The position numbers and the translations under genes are program-made. 64,000 nucleotides of DNA from Leptospira licerasiae serovar Varillal str. VAR 010 (GTDB taxonomy: Bacteria; Spirochaetota; Leptospiria; Leptospirales; Leptospiraceae). Positions within the stretch are counted from its first letter, which is position 1. Each line of letters starts with the position of its first letter. Shown piece by piece: positions 48,686 to 58,122 of this stretch. The stretch spans positions 248,001-312,000 of the forward strand of contig NZ_AHOO02000005.1 of NCBI RefSeq assembly GCF_000244755.1, read 5' to 3'. The notes under the pieces were generated by a model. That model made no database searches and had not been told where the DNA came from. It saw only the letters and a program-made list of their open reading frames with translations.

Positions 48686-49780
48686 TTATTTACCTGATTT
48701 TATTGCAGAATCTTTACTTTTAGAATCGATCTTATCCAGAAGTATCGCAGCCAATGATTTGGCCTGATTTCCTCCGGAACCATTGTCCACGAAAACGGTC
48801 AGCACATACGATTTTCTATCTTTACGAAATGATAATACTGTCCATCCATGAGTCTCATATTTATGCATAAATTTAGTTCCGGTCCCGGTTTTGCCGCCTA
48901 AGATCTCTAAGTTCCCTTTTCCGAGAATATATACGTTTTTTAAAGTTCCGGTTTTTGGAACCTCAGAGAGCACTGATGTAATCCATCTCAAATCTTTTCC
49001 AGAATAAGGATTTTCTTCCGATCGAACAGGCTCCTTGCCTGCTCCCCAATAGGGAGAAAGTCTTGGGCCTTCTTTCCATATAGATGAATATAACTGAGAA
49101 ACTTTTAAAGGGCTTAGAAGAAGTCCACCTTCTCCGATAGAAGCAGCTACTTTTTTAAGTGAACTGGTAGAGGTAAAATTTGTATCAGAAGGTTCTAAAT
49201 AAGAATCTAACCTAGACCGAGTCGATTTTCCTAAACTCCAATCTTCATACAATTTTGAATAAAACAGATCCGGGTCGTAAGAAGCATTGGTCAAAAAATA
49301 TACATTGCAAGACTGAACTAAAGCGGATCTGAGATCCATTTCTCCGTGACCTTTCGCTATAGAACATCTTAAGTATTCTTTTCCATTTTCGTCCCGAGGC
49401 AAATGTAAGGTATTCAGATCTGATTTTGTAGGACTAAAATTTTCCTCAGGATAAAATCTACCTTTGCATGTGACTTTCTTTTCAGGAGAAAAGCCGAGTT
49501 TGTCTTTATATTTTAGTAAAGTTAAAGCAGAGAAAGTTTTTACCAAAGAACCTGGAGGTAATTTTTTAGAAATTGCGACCTCAGGTCTGTATATGTATTC
49601 CACTTTTCCGGAATCCATTTCCATCAATACTACGGAAGAAATAGAATTTTTAGATTCGAATCCCTTTATAGCTTCATCCAGATATGAATAAGAAAATTTA
49701 GGAGCCGCTTTAAGATCCACTACACAAAGAAGGACCACAGCAAATAAAATTCCTTTTTTATAATATATTTTAGAATTCAT
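48686..49780 (-). CDS. Penicillin-binding-protein-like transpeptidase (YfaQ-like position)
   Basis: From the ATG at 49780 (an in-frame TTG lies at 49789) the protein has a signal peptide (GILFAVVLLCVVDLKA). The serine acyltransferase motifs are present: SLVK in PPGSLVKTFSAL (SxxK), SCN in LVQSCNVYFLT (SxN) and KTG in ILGGKTGTGTKF. There is no glycosyltransferase domain. It may be a DD-peptidase or transpeptidase. In E. coli, macroglobulin genes pair with pbpC or with yfaQ, and this gene fills that place. Confidence 0.87.
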   Translation of the reverse strand: MNSKIYYKKGILFAVVLLCVVDLKAAPKFSYSYLDEAIKGFESKNSISSVVLMEMDSGKVEYIYRPEVAISKKLPPGSLVKTFSALTLLKYKDKLGFSPEKKVTCKGRFYPEENFSPTKSDLNTLHLPRDENGKEYLRCSIAKGHGEMDLRSALVQSCNVYFLTNASYDPDLFYSKLYEDWSLGKSTRSRLDSYLEPSDTNFTSTSSLKKVAASIGEGGLLLSPLKVSQLYSSIWKEGPRLSPYWGAGKEPVRSEENPYSGKDLRWITSVLSEVPKTGTLKNVYILGKGNLEILGGKTGTGTKFMHKYETHGWTVLSFRKDRKSYVLTVFVDNGSGGNQAKSLAAILLDKIDSKSKDSAIKSGK

Positions 49781-49785
49781 CCTGA

Positions 49786-50502
49786 TCAATCCGGCTCTAT
49801 CTCGAAATTCCCCAGATGATACACTTGCTGCGCTCTGGTCATCGTGAATTGGTATTGTTTTCTTTTTTCTCTAGGAGTTCCTTCGTATAAAACCACATAT
49901 ACCTTAGCTCTTGTTACCTGCGCATTAAAAGGAGCATAGTATTGAGCTTGGACTGCATAATTTCCAGGCAATGCCTTGGACATCGTAAAAGTCTGAGGGG
50001 CAAAAGTTGCATCATCATACACAAGATTTCCTCCGGACTTTGTAGAAGTATGAGCCCAGTAACACTTCTCTCCTGTAGGATCAATCACCCAAAGATCCGT
50101 GTAACTTGCAGTATCCCAGGTTAGTACCACCTTGATATCTCTAGGAGGAACCTTTGCAAAAAAGCTAACCTTATCATAAGCCTTACCTGCACGAACCTCG
50201 ATTAAATTATCTCCAGGGGAAGCAACAGTGCTAAAAGAAAATTTTCCTGCATATAATGGAACCATCTGAGGGATCCCATTAATAACTACAGTGACTTTTT
50301 CGGGATTAACTCCGGCAACAGTTCCGGAGATTTTCTGTATTCTCTCCGTAGTAAAACCGCCATGAGGGGAGTCTATCGAAACGGTTTCCGCACCCAAATA
50401 CATTATGAAAAGTGAATATATTAAAGCAAGAGAGGTAAGGAAACGTGTTCCGAACCTTCTGCTCGACCTTCCAGCGAAACTATTTGGATCGGAAAAAACC
50501 AT
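49786..50502 (-). CDS. DUF2135 (YfaP-like) protein, copy 2
   Basis: The 238-residue protein has an export signal after a long basic start (FLTSLALIYSLFIMYLGAE). An Ig-like part (IDSPHGGFTTERIQKISGTV, then VVINGIPQMVPL) is followed by the DUF2135 core: IKVVLTWDTASYTDLWVIDPTGEKCYWAHTSTKSGGNL in parts. It is a close paralog of the next gene upstream (50503), so a tandem duplication is clear. The function of the family is unknown; it is linked to alpha-2-macroglobulin genes in many bacteria. Confidence 0.9.
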   Translation of the reverse strand: MVFSDPNSFAGRSSRRFGTRFLTSLALIYSLFIMYLGAETVSIDSPHGGFTTERIQKISGTVAGVNPEKVTVVINGIPQMVPLYAGKFSFSTVASPGDNLIEVRAGKAYDKVSFFAKVPPRDIKVVLTWDTASYTDLWVIDPTGEKCYWAHTSTKSGGNLVYDDATFAPQTFTMSKALPGNYAVQAQYYAPFNAQVTRAKVYVVLYEGTPREKRKQYQFTMTRAQQVYHLGNFEIEPD

Positions 50503-51177
50503 TTAAGATTCCGGGTCTATCTCAAAATTTGCGATATGATAAACTTGCTGAGAACGGGTCATCACAAATTGGAATTGTTTTCTTCTTTCATTCGGTTTTC
50601 CTTCGTTCAAGACCACATACACATTCACTCTGGTAATCGGTTTATCGTAAGAACCGTAGTATTGCACCTGAATGGAATAATTCCCTGGCAGAGCCTTGGA
50701 CATTGTAAATGTTTCCGGGCCATATCCGTCTACCACGTCCACATCTAGATTTCCTCCGGACTTGGTGGAACGATTTGCATAAAAACATTTTTCTCCGGTA
50801 GGATCTAAAACCCAAAGGTCCACATCTGTCGCTGTGTCCCAAGTCAGAACCACTTTGATATCTCGAGGTGGAACAGCGGCGAAGAAAGAGACTCTATCAC
50901 TCGCGTTTCCCGCTTTCACTTCTATTAGATTTGTTCCAGGGGCAACCACAGTGCTTAAGGAAAATTTTCCGCCTTGTAGACGGATCATCTGAGGAATTCC
51001 ATTAATAACGATAGTCGCCTTTTCCAGGTTTCCACTGACGGAACCGGAAACAGTTTGGATCCTCTCCGTGGTAAAACCACCATGAGGAGAATCTATAGTC
51101 ACTGTCTGTGCAAATACAGCAGATCCAAAAAGAAATAAAACAACCAGAAGTGAATTATTGACCAACGTTGATTTCAT
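50503..51177 (-). CDS. DUF2135 (YfaP-like) protein, copy 1
   Basis: The 224-residue protein has a signal peptide (SLLVVLFLFGSAVFA). The same two parts as copy 2 are seen: IDSPHGGFTTERIQTVSGSV and IKVVLTWDTATDVDLWVLDPTGEKC. Its DVDLWV motif is typical of DUF2135, while copy 2 has YTDLWV. The ATG lies 23 nt inside the macroglobulin gene, and its stop abuts the start of copy 2. Confidence 0.92.
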   Translation of the reverse strand: MKSTLVNNSLLVVLFLFGSAVFAQTVTIDSPHGGFTTERIQTVSGSVSGNLEKATIVINGIPQMIRLQGGKFSLSTVVAPGTNLIEVKAGNASDRVSFFAAVPPRDIKVVLTWDTATDVDLWVLDPTGEKCFYANRSTKSGGNLDVDVVDGYGPETFTMSKALPGNYSIQVQYYGSYDKPITRVNVYVVLNEGKPNERRKQFQFVMTRSQQVYHIANFEIDPES

Positions 51178-54100
51178 CGTCTGAACTCGCTCCTGTTACT
51201 TCTGAATAATACATTAAGGAAGCTCTAGCAGGGATTACCTTATACTTCCCTCCCACTTCCGCTCTGATAAAATATCGGACCTTGAATTCTTTTGTAGGAC
51301 CTCCTACAAAAAAGACAGCTTTATCGTCATAGACCTGGCGACTTAAATATTCCATCTTTAGATCTCCTGCATAATACTCAGCATCCTTCTGTAAAAAAGA
51401 GAAACCTGGTAGCAGAGAATCTTCTATCTGATAATAAGAATCCACATCCCCTTCTTTCTGGACCGAAACTTCTACCATTACCAGGTCTCCCGGTTGGAAA
51501 GTTTTGGATTCTACAGGAGTGATATCATTCGAATCTACTTTTAACTTATAGTAAGTTCGTTTTACTTTGATACCATTGGAGTAAGCTTGTATCTTTTTGC
51601 TTCTATCCGTGTAGTACAAGGAAGCGGTTGCGTAAAGCACAGGCCCGTCCTTCTTCAAAACTTCTACCTTATTCGGACCGGAACGGATCAACTCGGATGG
51701 AATCGGGATCTTATACAATTCTCCCTGCTCGGACTTGGGAGGAAGAATTACCGTTTTTAAACTGGTTCCGTTCAGCACGATCTCTACATTTGCAGGAGTT
51801 TCAGATTCACGAATAGAAGATAAAAACTCCGATAAGGCCAAGACGGCCGCTGACGTATCTCTTGAATTATTCCAAGCTAGTTCGATACGATTAGATAAAA
51901 GAGAAGAAGCAAGATTTGAAAGAACTACCTTATCTTCTCCTAATCTAACTCCCGCACTTAATAGTGCGGAGATTGTTTCGATCCTATCTTCTTCCCAGCG
52001 AGGATTTTTACCGTAAGAAGTAAGTTTGAAGAATGGCTTTTTGCCAAATCCGCTGGTCTCTATACCTTTTTTAAACCAGGTAGAAGCTTCTGCCTTCTTA
52101 CCTTTATTTGCTAATGTTAATGAAAGAAGTGCCTGTCCATATTGATTCAGCTTGGCAGAAGATTTTACCAAACCGTCCACTATGGAATCTTCCACATTTC
52201 CACCTTCGCTTAAGGAGAATATGATATACGCTTTTACATTCGGAGAAAGATCTCCTTTACCCAGAACATCATACAAATAGGCCCTGGCTCGGTTTAATAC
52301 TGGAGCAGAAACTTTGGCGCCATTTTTCTGACTAACTGCCAATCCTCTATAAACATAAGCGGACATGAGAACGTCACTTTCCACTCCTCCTTCGAACCAG
52401 CCGAACCCACCATCGGTTCGCTGGAGTTCCGCCACTCTTTTCAACCCTACATCTATCATCTTAGGAAGTTCTTTCCTAAGTCTTTCATTGATGAAGCCAG
52501 CCTTCTGAGCGGATAAAAGAGGATAGAATCTGCTCATAGTTTGTTCCACGCAGCCATACGGATAATCCGCAAGATAATCCAAAGATTGTCTTAATGCAGG
52601 CAAGGAAGCAGGACTGAGTCGAACTTCCAAACGAGGATCTCCTAATTCTTTAGGCGCCTCTAAGCTTAGAACTCCTGAATGTTCTCCTTCTTCCATTCCT
52701 AAACTATCTGAAATAGTTTTAGGTAATCCCCAAGTCTTGAGAGGAATTTCGGATTTAAGTAAATCCTGATAACCTGCACCGGCAGCAAGAATGCTGATCT
52801 TAGCGGATTTTACTTTTGGATCTACAACAGTCTGCACATCGAAATGCAGGGATTGATTTTGACCAGGCTCCAAATTGATCGTAGTTTCCGAGTTACCTAT
52901 AATTTTTGCGCCTTCCGCCTTTACAGTTACCTTGATAGGAAGTTTACTCGGAGATTGATTAGAGATCGTAGCGGATACTTTTTGAGTTTCTCCCTTGATA
53001 ATGAACCTAGGAATTCCACCTAAGATCATCAGATCTTTTTTAGTAACAAAACTGGTTTGGCCTTTTCCTACTTTTGTATCAGGAGTGATAGCGATCGCAG
53101 TCACTCTCCAAGAAGTCAAATTATCAGGAAGATTAAAACTAACTGTTGCTGTTCCATCAGGCCCGGTTTTTACTTTTGCATTCCAATAACTTGTATCTTT
53201 AAAGCGGTCCCGAGCCTGGTCCTCGTTTTTCATTGCAGAATAAACAGAGTCACCCTTTTTACCCAAAGCGAGTTTTAATCTTTTGTTTTCCGAATATCCG
53301 AAAAACTTATACGCAGATGCCAAAGTGGTCTGCACGTTATTTCTTCTTGGATGATAGAAAAATGTGCCTATATTCGGGGTCTTCTCTTCTTTGATCTGAT
53401 AAATAGCCTCATCCACAATCGCGAGAGAAACTTCTGCAGAAACTCCGCCGCCGCCTAAGCCAGTGGTTTTCAATTTGATCTCCGCCTTATCGCCAGGACG
53501 ATACACCTTGCGTCCCGATTCCAAAGCCACTTTCAGGAACTTCTGCTCGGGCGGAGCCACCACTCTTACTTGACTTTTATAAACATCATTTCCGGAAAAC
53601 TGAACAGCGGATAACGTAAAGTTTGGACTCATCTCCGCAGTGATCGGAACTGCATATTTCAAAGCGTTCCCTTTCATCTTTACAACTTCTTTTTTAAAGA
53701 TACGGTTTCCCTCTAAGGTCAAGATCATATGTCCGTTAGAAACAGGACTCAAGACCAGAATTTCCGCAGTATCTCCTACGGAATAAATATCCTTACCGGG
53801 CTTGAGAGTAATATCTTTGAAAGGGATCTCAATCGAATCGGAAACGGAGGAAGCCCAGAAGAATGTTTCCGATTTTGTAAGATTCCCGCTCGGATCTTTC
53901 GTCTCCGCGACCAGAACAAATTGTCCTCTCTTGGGAATTGTAAAAGAAGCAGTACCTACACCCGAAGCTGAAGTCATTACAGACAAAGAAGAAATTTTGG
54001 AACGATTTGCTTCTCTTACAAATTGAATATCTCGATTGTAAAGAATAAGATCCACATTCCGATTTCCCACCATCTTCTGGCGCTCTACTTCGCTCAAAGT

Positions 54101-55774
54101 TTTATCGTAAGCGATCAAACTTACGGTTAACTTTGCTTCTTTTCCTGGCTCATAAACTGAGTTGTCCTTTGAGATCCTAACAAAGAATGCGCTTCGATTC
54201 ACGGAAAAGGAAGCGGATCCATCCAAAGTCATATCCTCCGATTGAACGGAAGCAATGATCGTATAAACAGAATCCGCATCCGATTTATCCGGTTTAAAGC
54301 TGATAGAATATTGCCCTTTAGAGTCTAACTTTCCTTTTCCATCTAAAACCAATTCTTGTTTATCGTTTTGTCCGGATTGCTCTAAGTAATCGGAAGAAGC
54401 ATCAAAATTGATCGTCCCAACAGGAGAATAATCGAATTTAGGTCTGCGAAATACTCTATAAGCAACTCCTTGTCCGGCGACCGGTTGGCCATAGTAATAT
54501 CTGGCCTTTACAAGAGCGTTTACTTCTTCCTTCTGCAAATAATTTGATTTGGGGACAGATACGGAAACAAGGAAGGTAGGTTTTTTATAAGCCTCCACAG
54601 CAAATTCGGTCTGGAAGGTTTTATCACGAAAATTTAATATTAGAGAATAATTTCCGAGAGTCGTACTCTCGGATTCAGGAACCACGAATTCTCCCGAAAA
54701 AGTCCCGTTATCGCCTGAGATATTGATCGGAATACTCGGGATAGAAGTTTCTCCTTGCTCGCTTGCAACTGCGACCACACCTGCTCCGGAAATCGTCCTA
54801 TAATCGTCTTGCGAGAAGTTTCGGACAATTCCCTTAAAATAAACGGTATCTCCTGGTCTATATACGGGACGATCCGTATACATATAAGCTCTAGGCCCAC
54901 CTTCTCCATAAAAGGAACTAGAATAAAATTCAGGATCGGAAACCGAATATTCTCCATTCTTATGAGCAAGGACCAATCCCTTTACAGGACTTCTTCCTTT
55001 ATAAAAGTAAGTTCCATCGGAACTTGTTTTTCCTGTTTGGAATGCTTGGCCATTCTCCAAATTAAAAAGAGTGAGATCCACATCTGAAACCGGCTCACCG
55101 CTGTCTTTGCGGCCCACATAAACGAAAGTTTCCGCATCAGATTGTTTTACTAAAAAGTTTAGACCCGATTTGATCAGAATGGTATAAGCCAACTGAGATC
55201 CTGAAACACCTTCCACCAAATAAACGCCATTGTCTCTGATCGGAACTGGGATCCTACGATAAGCCCAGAAAGAAGTGACCGTCGGAACGGAGAATGTAGC
55301 GACCAACTCCTGGTCTTTTAAAATAGCAGGGATTGCGAGAGTTTTTTCTTCATTAGGTTTTTCGTAATCAATTCCTAATGTTTTTTTCAGTTCGGATCTT
55401 GTCTTGGAATTGAATTCTTTTCTGGCAACTTTGCGGAAATCGTTCCTGAATTTATCGACGGTCCTTGTAAAAAGCGCGACTGGATTTCCGAATGCGCCAT
55501 CATTATTCTCTTGGACCAATCTCTCTTTTACTTTTTTGGTCAAGAATGCTTGCGGATCTGCAATCTTATATACTCTGAATTCGTAATTTACGGTCCCGTT
55601 CCCTTCCAGATTTACATAAGCGTTCTCTCCCGAACCGAAACTTCTGTCCGTTCCCAAATAGAATGCCGCTGAACCGAACAAATTCGGTTTTACATAAAAT
55701 AATCCTAATGCAGAGATCAAAATTGCGAGAAAAGAGAATATTATCTTTTTACGATCCGATACACGAGTTCTCAT
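51155..55774 (-). CDS. Alpha-2-macroglobulin family protein with thioester (YfaS-like)
   Basis: The protein has 1539 residues. An N-terminal anchor (about 10-27) carries no clear lipobox Cys. Macroglobulin domains include YMYTDRPVYRPGDTVYFKGIVR near 300 and KVYRPGDKAEIKLKTTG. The thioester motif GCVEQ is present (C1075, Q1078; Cys codon at 52550-52552), followed by alpha-helical repeats and the receptor-like end. Macroglobulins trap attacking proteases by covalent thioester capture after bait cleavage; bacterial ones are thought to guard the periplasm. It is the centre of a long minus-strand operon. Confidence 0.96.
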   Translation of the reverse strand: MRTRVSDRKKIIFSFLAILISALGLFYVKPNLFGSAAFYLGTDRSFGSGENAYVNLEGNGTVNYEFRVYKIADPQAFLTKKVKERLVQENNDGAFGNPVALFTRTVDKFRNDFRKVARKEFNSKTRSELKKTLGIDYEKPNEEKTLAIPAILKDQELVATFSVPTVTSFWAYRRIPVPIRDNGVYLVEGVSGSQLAYTILIKSGLNFLVKQSDAETFVYVGRKDSGEPVSDVDLTLFNLENGQAFQTGKTSSDGTYFYKGRSPVKGLVLAHKNGEYSVSDPEFYSSSFYGEGGPRAYMYTDRPVYRPGDTVYFKGIVRNFSQDDYRTISGAGVVAVASEQGETSIPSIPINISGDNGTFSGEFVVPESESTTLGNYSLILNFRDKTFQTEFAVEAYKKPTFLVSVSVPKSNYLQKEEVNALVKARYYYGQPVAGQGVAYRVFRRPKFDYSPVGTINFDASSDYLEQSGQNDKQELVLDGKGKLDSKGQYSISFKPDKSDADSVYTIIASVQSEDMTLDGSASFSVNRSAFFVRISKDNSVYEPGKEAKLTVSLIAYDKTLSEVERQKMVGNRNVDLILYNRDIQFVREANRSKISSLSVMTSASGVGTASFTIPKRGQFVLVAETKDPSGNLTKSETFFWASSVSDSIEIPFKDITLKPGKDIYSVGDTAEILVLSPVSNGHMILTLEGNRIFKKEVVKMKGNALKYAVPITAEMSPNFTLSAVQFSGNDVYKSQVRVVAPPEQKFLKVALESGRKVYRPGDKAEIKLKTTGLGGGGVSAEVSLAIVDEAIYQIKEEKTPNIGTFFYHPRRNNVQTTLASAYKFFGYSENKRLKLALGKKGDSVYSAMKNEDQARDRFKDTSYWNAKVKTGPDGTATVSFNLPDNLTSWRVTAIAITPDTKVGKGQTSFVTKKDLMILGGIPRFIIKGETQKVSATISNQSPSKLPIKVTVKAEGAKIIGNSETTINLEPGQNQSLHFDVQTVVDPKVKSAKISILAAGAGYQDLLKSEIPLKTWGLPKTISDSLGMEEGEHSGVLSLEAPKELGDPRLEVRLSPASLPALRQSLDYLADYPYGCVEQTMSRFYPLLSAQKAGFINERLRKELPKMIDVGLKRVAELQRTDGGFGWFEGGVESDVLMSAYVYRGLAVSQKNGAKVSAPVLNRARAYLYDVLGKGDLSPNVKAYIIFSLSEGGNVEDSIVDGLVKSSAKLNQYGQALLSLTLANKGKKAEASTWFKKGIETSGFGKKPFFKLTSYGKNPRWEEDRIETISALLSAGVRLGEDKVVLSNLASSLLSNRIELAWNNSRDTSAAVLALSEFLSSIRESETPANVEIVLNGTSLKTVILPPKSEQGELYKIPIPSELIRSGPNKVEVLKKDGPVLYATASLYYTDRSKKIQAYSNGIKVKRTYYKLKVDSNDITPVESKTFQPGDLVMVEVSVQKEGDVDSYYQIEDSLLPGFSFLQKDAEYYAGDLKMEYLSRQVYDDKAVFFVGGPTKEFKVRYFIRAEVGGKYKVIPARASLMYYSEVTGASSDDEINVGQ

Positions 55775-55784
55775 TCTGAAATTC

Positions 55785-56723
55785 CTATTCTAAAATCCGA
55801 AATCTATAAACCCCTAGAAAATTTCGGTTATTCTTTTCCGGGGAAAACAACACACTTCTTTCCAATTCTTTTGCTCGGATCAATTTGATACCTCGATCCG
55901 AACCCGTATGATATAAAAGCTGGGGATTCATACTTTCTCCCTCTAACAAGATCATAGAATGGAAATTTGTTCCGACCCCACGATCCGATCTAAAAAAGAG
56001 AATATCTCCCGCCTGTCCGGACTCCAACTCCTTGGAAACAAAGTAAGTATGGAACTTTTCCAAACTTTCCGCGTCTGCAAATTCTCCGAATTTGCCCTCT
56101 CCGGTCCGAAATAAATTTTTACCAATATAGGGTATATCCGGGTAATTAAATTCCCGGACATCAGGTAAATTTTTATCCAGCAAGATCCCGGTTCGAGTTT
56201 GCCAGTCCTGAGTATGAGCCTTTAGAGACTCCTTATATGCGAAACGGATCAATCCGCTGCAATCCCTTTCCTTCAGGTTCCAGGAGGAATTCTCCTTTAA
56301 ATATTGTGACAAGGAAATCCTTACAAACCAGTCCCGAAATGCTTTGCGATCCGATTCCGTTCTAAGCTCCGCAGAATCGGGAAATCCATCTTGGTCAAAA
56401 TCACCTTCTCGACTGAACAGGGAAACCTGAACAGTTTTGCCCCTTTCGGTTCGGATCGTAATATTTGCGGGAATCTTTCCGGCTTGGACACGTAAGATAT
56501 CTTCTCTTTCGTTTTTTTCGCGAGAGAGAAGTTTAAGTGAGTTAGGATCTAGTTCCCAAATAAAATGATCTTTTGCACCTAAGATCGGATTTGAAATTTT
56601 TAAAACGGCAACCGATTTACCGTCAGCAGGCATCCTTAATTCGGTCGGATCCAAAACGGATTCAAAATAAGAACTACATTGAAACAAAAGGAATATTAGA
56701 AGATAAAAAATCCGAAATTTCAA
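55785..56723 (-). CDS. DUF1175 (YfaT-like) lipoprotein
   Basis: The frame opens at 56816, overlapping the previous gene by 71 nt. The TTG at 56723 gives a clean lipoprotein start [16 protein letters not shown] (lipobox Cys16) 22 nt after that gene's stop, and is chosen (312 residues). [14 protein letters not shown] holds a Cys as in NlpC/P60-like enzymes, and GDILFF and HSMILL could give the His; these match the DUF1175 layout. It sits 10 nt upstream of the macroglobulin gene. Confidence 0.85.
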   Translation of the reverse strand: MKFRIFYLLIFLLFQCSSYFESVLDPTELRMPADGKSVAVLKISNPILGAKDHFIWELDPNSLKLLSREKNEREDILRVQAGKIPANITIRTERGKTVQVSLFSREGDFDQDGFPDSAELRTESDRKAFRDWFVRISLSQYLKENSSWNLKERDCSGLIRFAYKESLKAHTQDWQTRTGILLDKNLPDVREFNYPDIPYIGKNLFRTGEGKFGEFADAESLEKFHTYFVSKELESGQAGDILFFRSDRGVGTNFHSMILLEGESMNPQLLYHTGSDRGIKLIRAKELERSVLFSPEKNNRNFLGVYRFRILE

Positions 56724-56745
56724 AGTGAAAACCGGGTGTAAAAAC

Positions 56746-57237
56746 TCAATAGCCCAATGCTTTTCTGATCTTTTCCGGAATATCCTCGAACTTAGGATAC
56801 TTATGCTTTTTGCCATCCGGAAAAATAACGTAATAAGTTCCGTTCAGAACTTCCATATAATAATTTCCCTTTTTCTTTTGCCCTACGGAAGACTTATCCA
56901 TTTCCTTGACCATTGCTTGGTATCTCGGGGGAAGAGCTTGCCAAGAACCGTAAACTTGGATCTCTCCGGCATGATTCACAGTATACATTCCATTCTCATG
57001 CATGATCTTGATCCCGTTATAATCGAAAACTTCTAGAACATTTACTTTAGGCTCTTTCTTCTTTGGTTTTTCGTTCGGATCAAAACTCATAGGTTCTTCC
57101 GAAGGAATATTATAATGAACTACTGATTTGGAATCGTGTCTTCTGTTTCGAGTAAGAAGTATATAGAGATAGGAAAGGCCTGACAAAGCAAGCGCAGCAA
57201 AAATCAGATAATCAAAATGTCTGGCTATCCATCCCAT
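56746..57237 (-). CDS. Membrane-anchored hypothetical protein
   Basis: The 163-residue protein has one N-terminal membrane segment ([19 protein letters not shown]), a Lys/Pro/Glu-rich linker ([11 protein letters not shown]) and a C-terminal part with [28 protein letters not shown] and [17 protein letters not shown]. The paired short beta motifs look like a repeated small fold. No family is recognised. Its start shares one base with the stop of the lipoprotein gene upstream (TAATG). Confidence 0.75.
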   Translation of the reverse strand: MGWIARHFDYLIFAALALSGLSYLYILLTRNRRHDSKSVVHYNIPSEEPMSFDPNEKPKKKEPKVNVLEVFDYNGIKIMHENGMYTVNHAGEIQVYGSWQALPPRYQAMVKEMDKSSVGQKKKGNYYMEVLNGTYYVIFPDGKKHKYPKFEDIPEKIRKALGY

Positions 57238-57566
57238 TACTTCAATCTATACTCGATCGCTTTGCATGCAAACGGAACAGGATCTCCTGCCTGGATCCAA
57301 AAACTACATTTTTCGAAAGCGACTGAGGCAACACAGTTGTCCACGTCCTTTTTCCTTTGTCTTCCCGGAACCAAAGAGGTGATCTGTCTGCTGGATCCGC
57401 ATTCTGCGTCTTTCGCGGCATAAGCAACCATGATCTTAGTACCTGCTTCTCCGAATGTATAAAAATCATCGTCCGCGCTGGAACAATTCAACAAGCCGAA
57501 TAGTAAGATCGTAATAAGAATCAGACTTTTACGTGCGGTTGCAAAATTCAGGTTCTTAAATTTCAT
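57237..57566 (-). CDS. Small Cys-rich lipoprotein
   Basis: From the ATG at 57566 the protein begins MKFKNLNFATARKSL and has a hydrophobic stretch ending LLNC, a lipobox. The mature part of about 85 residues has four further Cys (AECGSS, DNCVAS, EKCSFW, FACKAI), probably two disulfides. No family is recognised. It overlaps the LEA-like gene upstream by 11 nt. Confidence 0.75.
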   Translation of the reverse strand: MKFKNLNFATARKSLILITILLFGLLNCSSADDDFYTFGEAGTKIMVAYAAKDAECGSSRQITSLVPGRQRKKDVDNCVASVAFEKCSFWIQAGDPVPFACKAIEYRLK

Positions 57567-58122
57567 GCTCCGGCTTCTTAGGTAATAATCGTATTTTTTC
57601 ATCCAAAGGAAGATCTACTTCTCCTAAAACGGTGTTGTATCTTACTGTCCCTTTCATTCTCAAATTCGGATCTTTTCCAGCGACTAGGTTTGTGACTACT
57701 AAAATTCCAAGTAATAGTTTATCCTGGTTCTCCCTCTTTTCAAAGCTTGTTTCTATCCTGAGTGGAACGATAGTTTTGGAAAAAGCGGGGACTTCTGTTT
57801 CTTCTTCCGAAATTACCCTGGCTAATTCGGCTTCTTTGCCGTCAGCGCCTACGGTAATAACGCCAAGATCGAACTTATAAATTTTAACGGAAGAATCGTT
57901 CGGGTTCTCGATCTCCAACTTAGAAGTCATTACTATCTTGGGGGAAGGTGGAAAAGGCAGAAGTTCCACCTTCTCCGTTTTAGTTTCCAAGATCCTGAAT
58001 TTACAAGCCTGTAGTTTTTTGACGTTCTCCCTAAGATCCAAGCAGGAATGGAAAACCAAACTAGCTCCTAAAAGGAAGACCAATGGCCGGAACATTTTCC
58101 ACTTATTGGATGGAATCCCCAT
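57556..58122 (-). CDS. LEA14-like (water stress/hypersensitivity type) lipoprotein
   Basis: From the ATG at 58122 the protein has a signal with lipobox HSC (LLGASLVFHSC). The mature domain has LEIENPNDSSVKIYKFDLGV and IVPLRIETSFEKRE, typical of the LEA type 2 beta-sandwich, which is exported in bacteria and of uncertain role. Its start shares one base with the stop of the oxidoreductase gene (TGATG). Confidence 0.78.
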   Translation of the reverse strand: MGIPSNKWKMFRPLVFLLGASLVFHSCLDLRENVKKLQACKFRILETKTEKVELLPFPPSPKIVMTSKLEIENPNDSSVKIYKFDLGVITVGADGKEAELARVISEEETEVPAFSKTIVPLRIETSFEKRENQDKLLLGILVVTNLVAGKDPNLRMKGTVRYNTVLGEVDLPLDEKIRLLPKKPEHEI

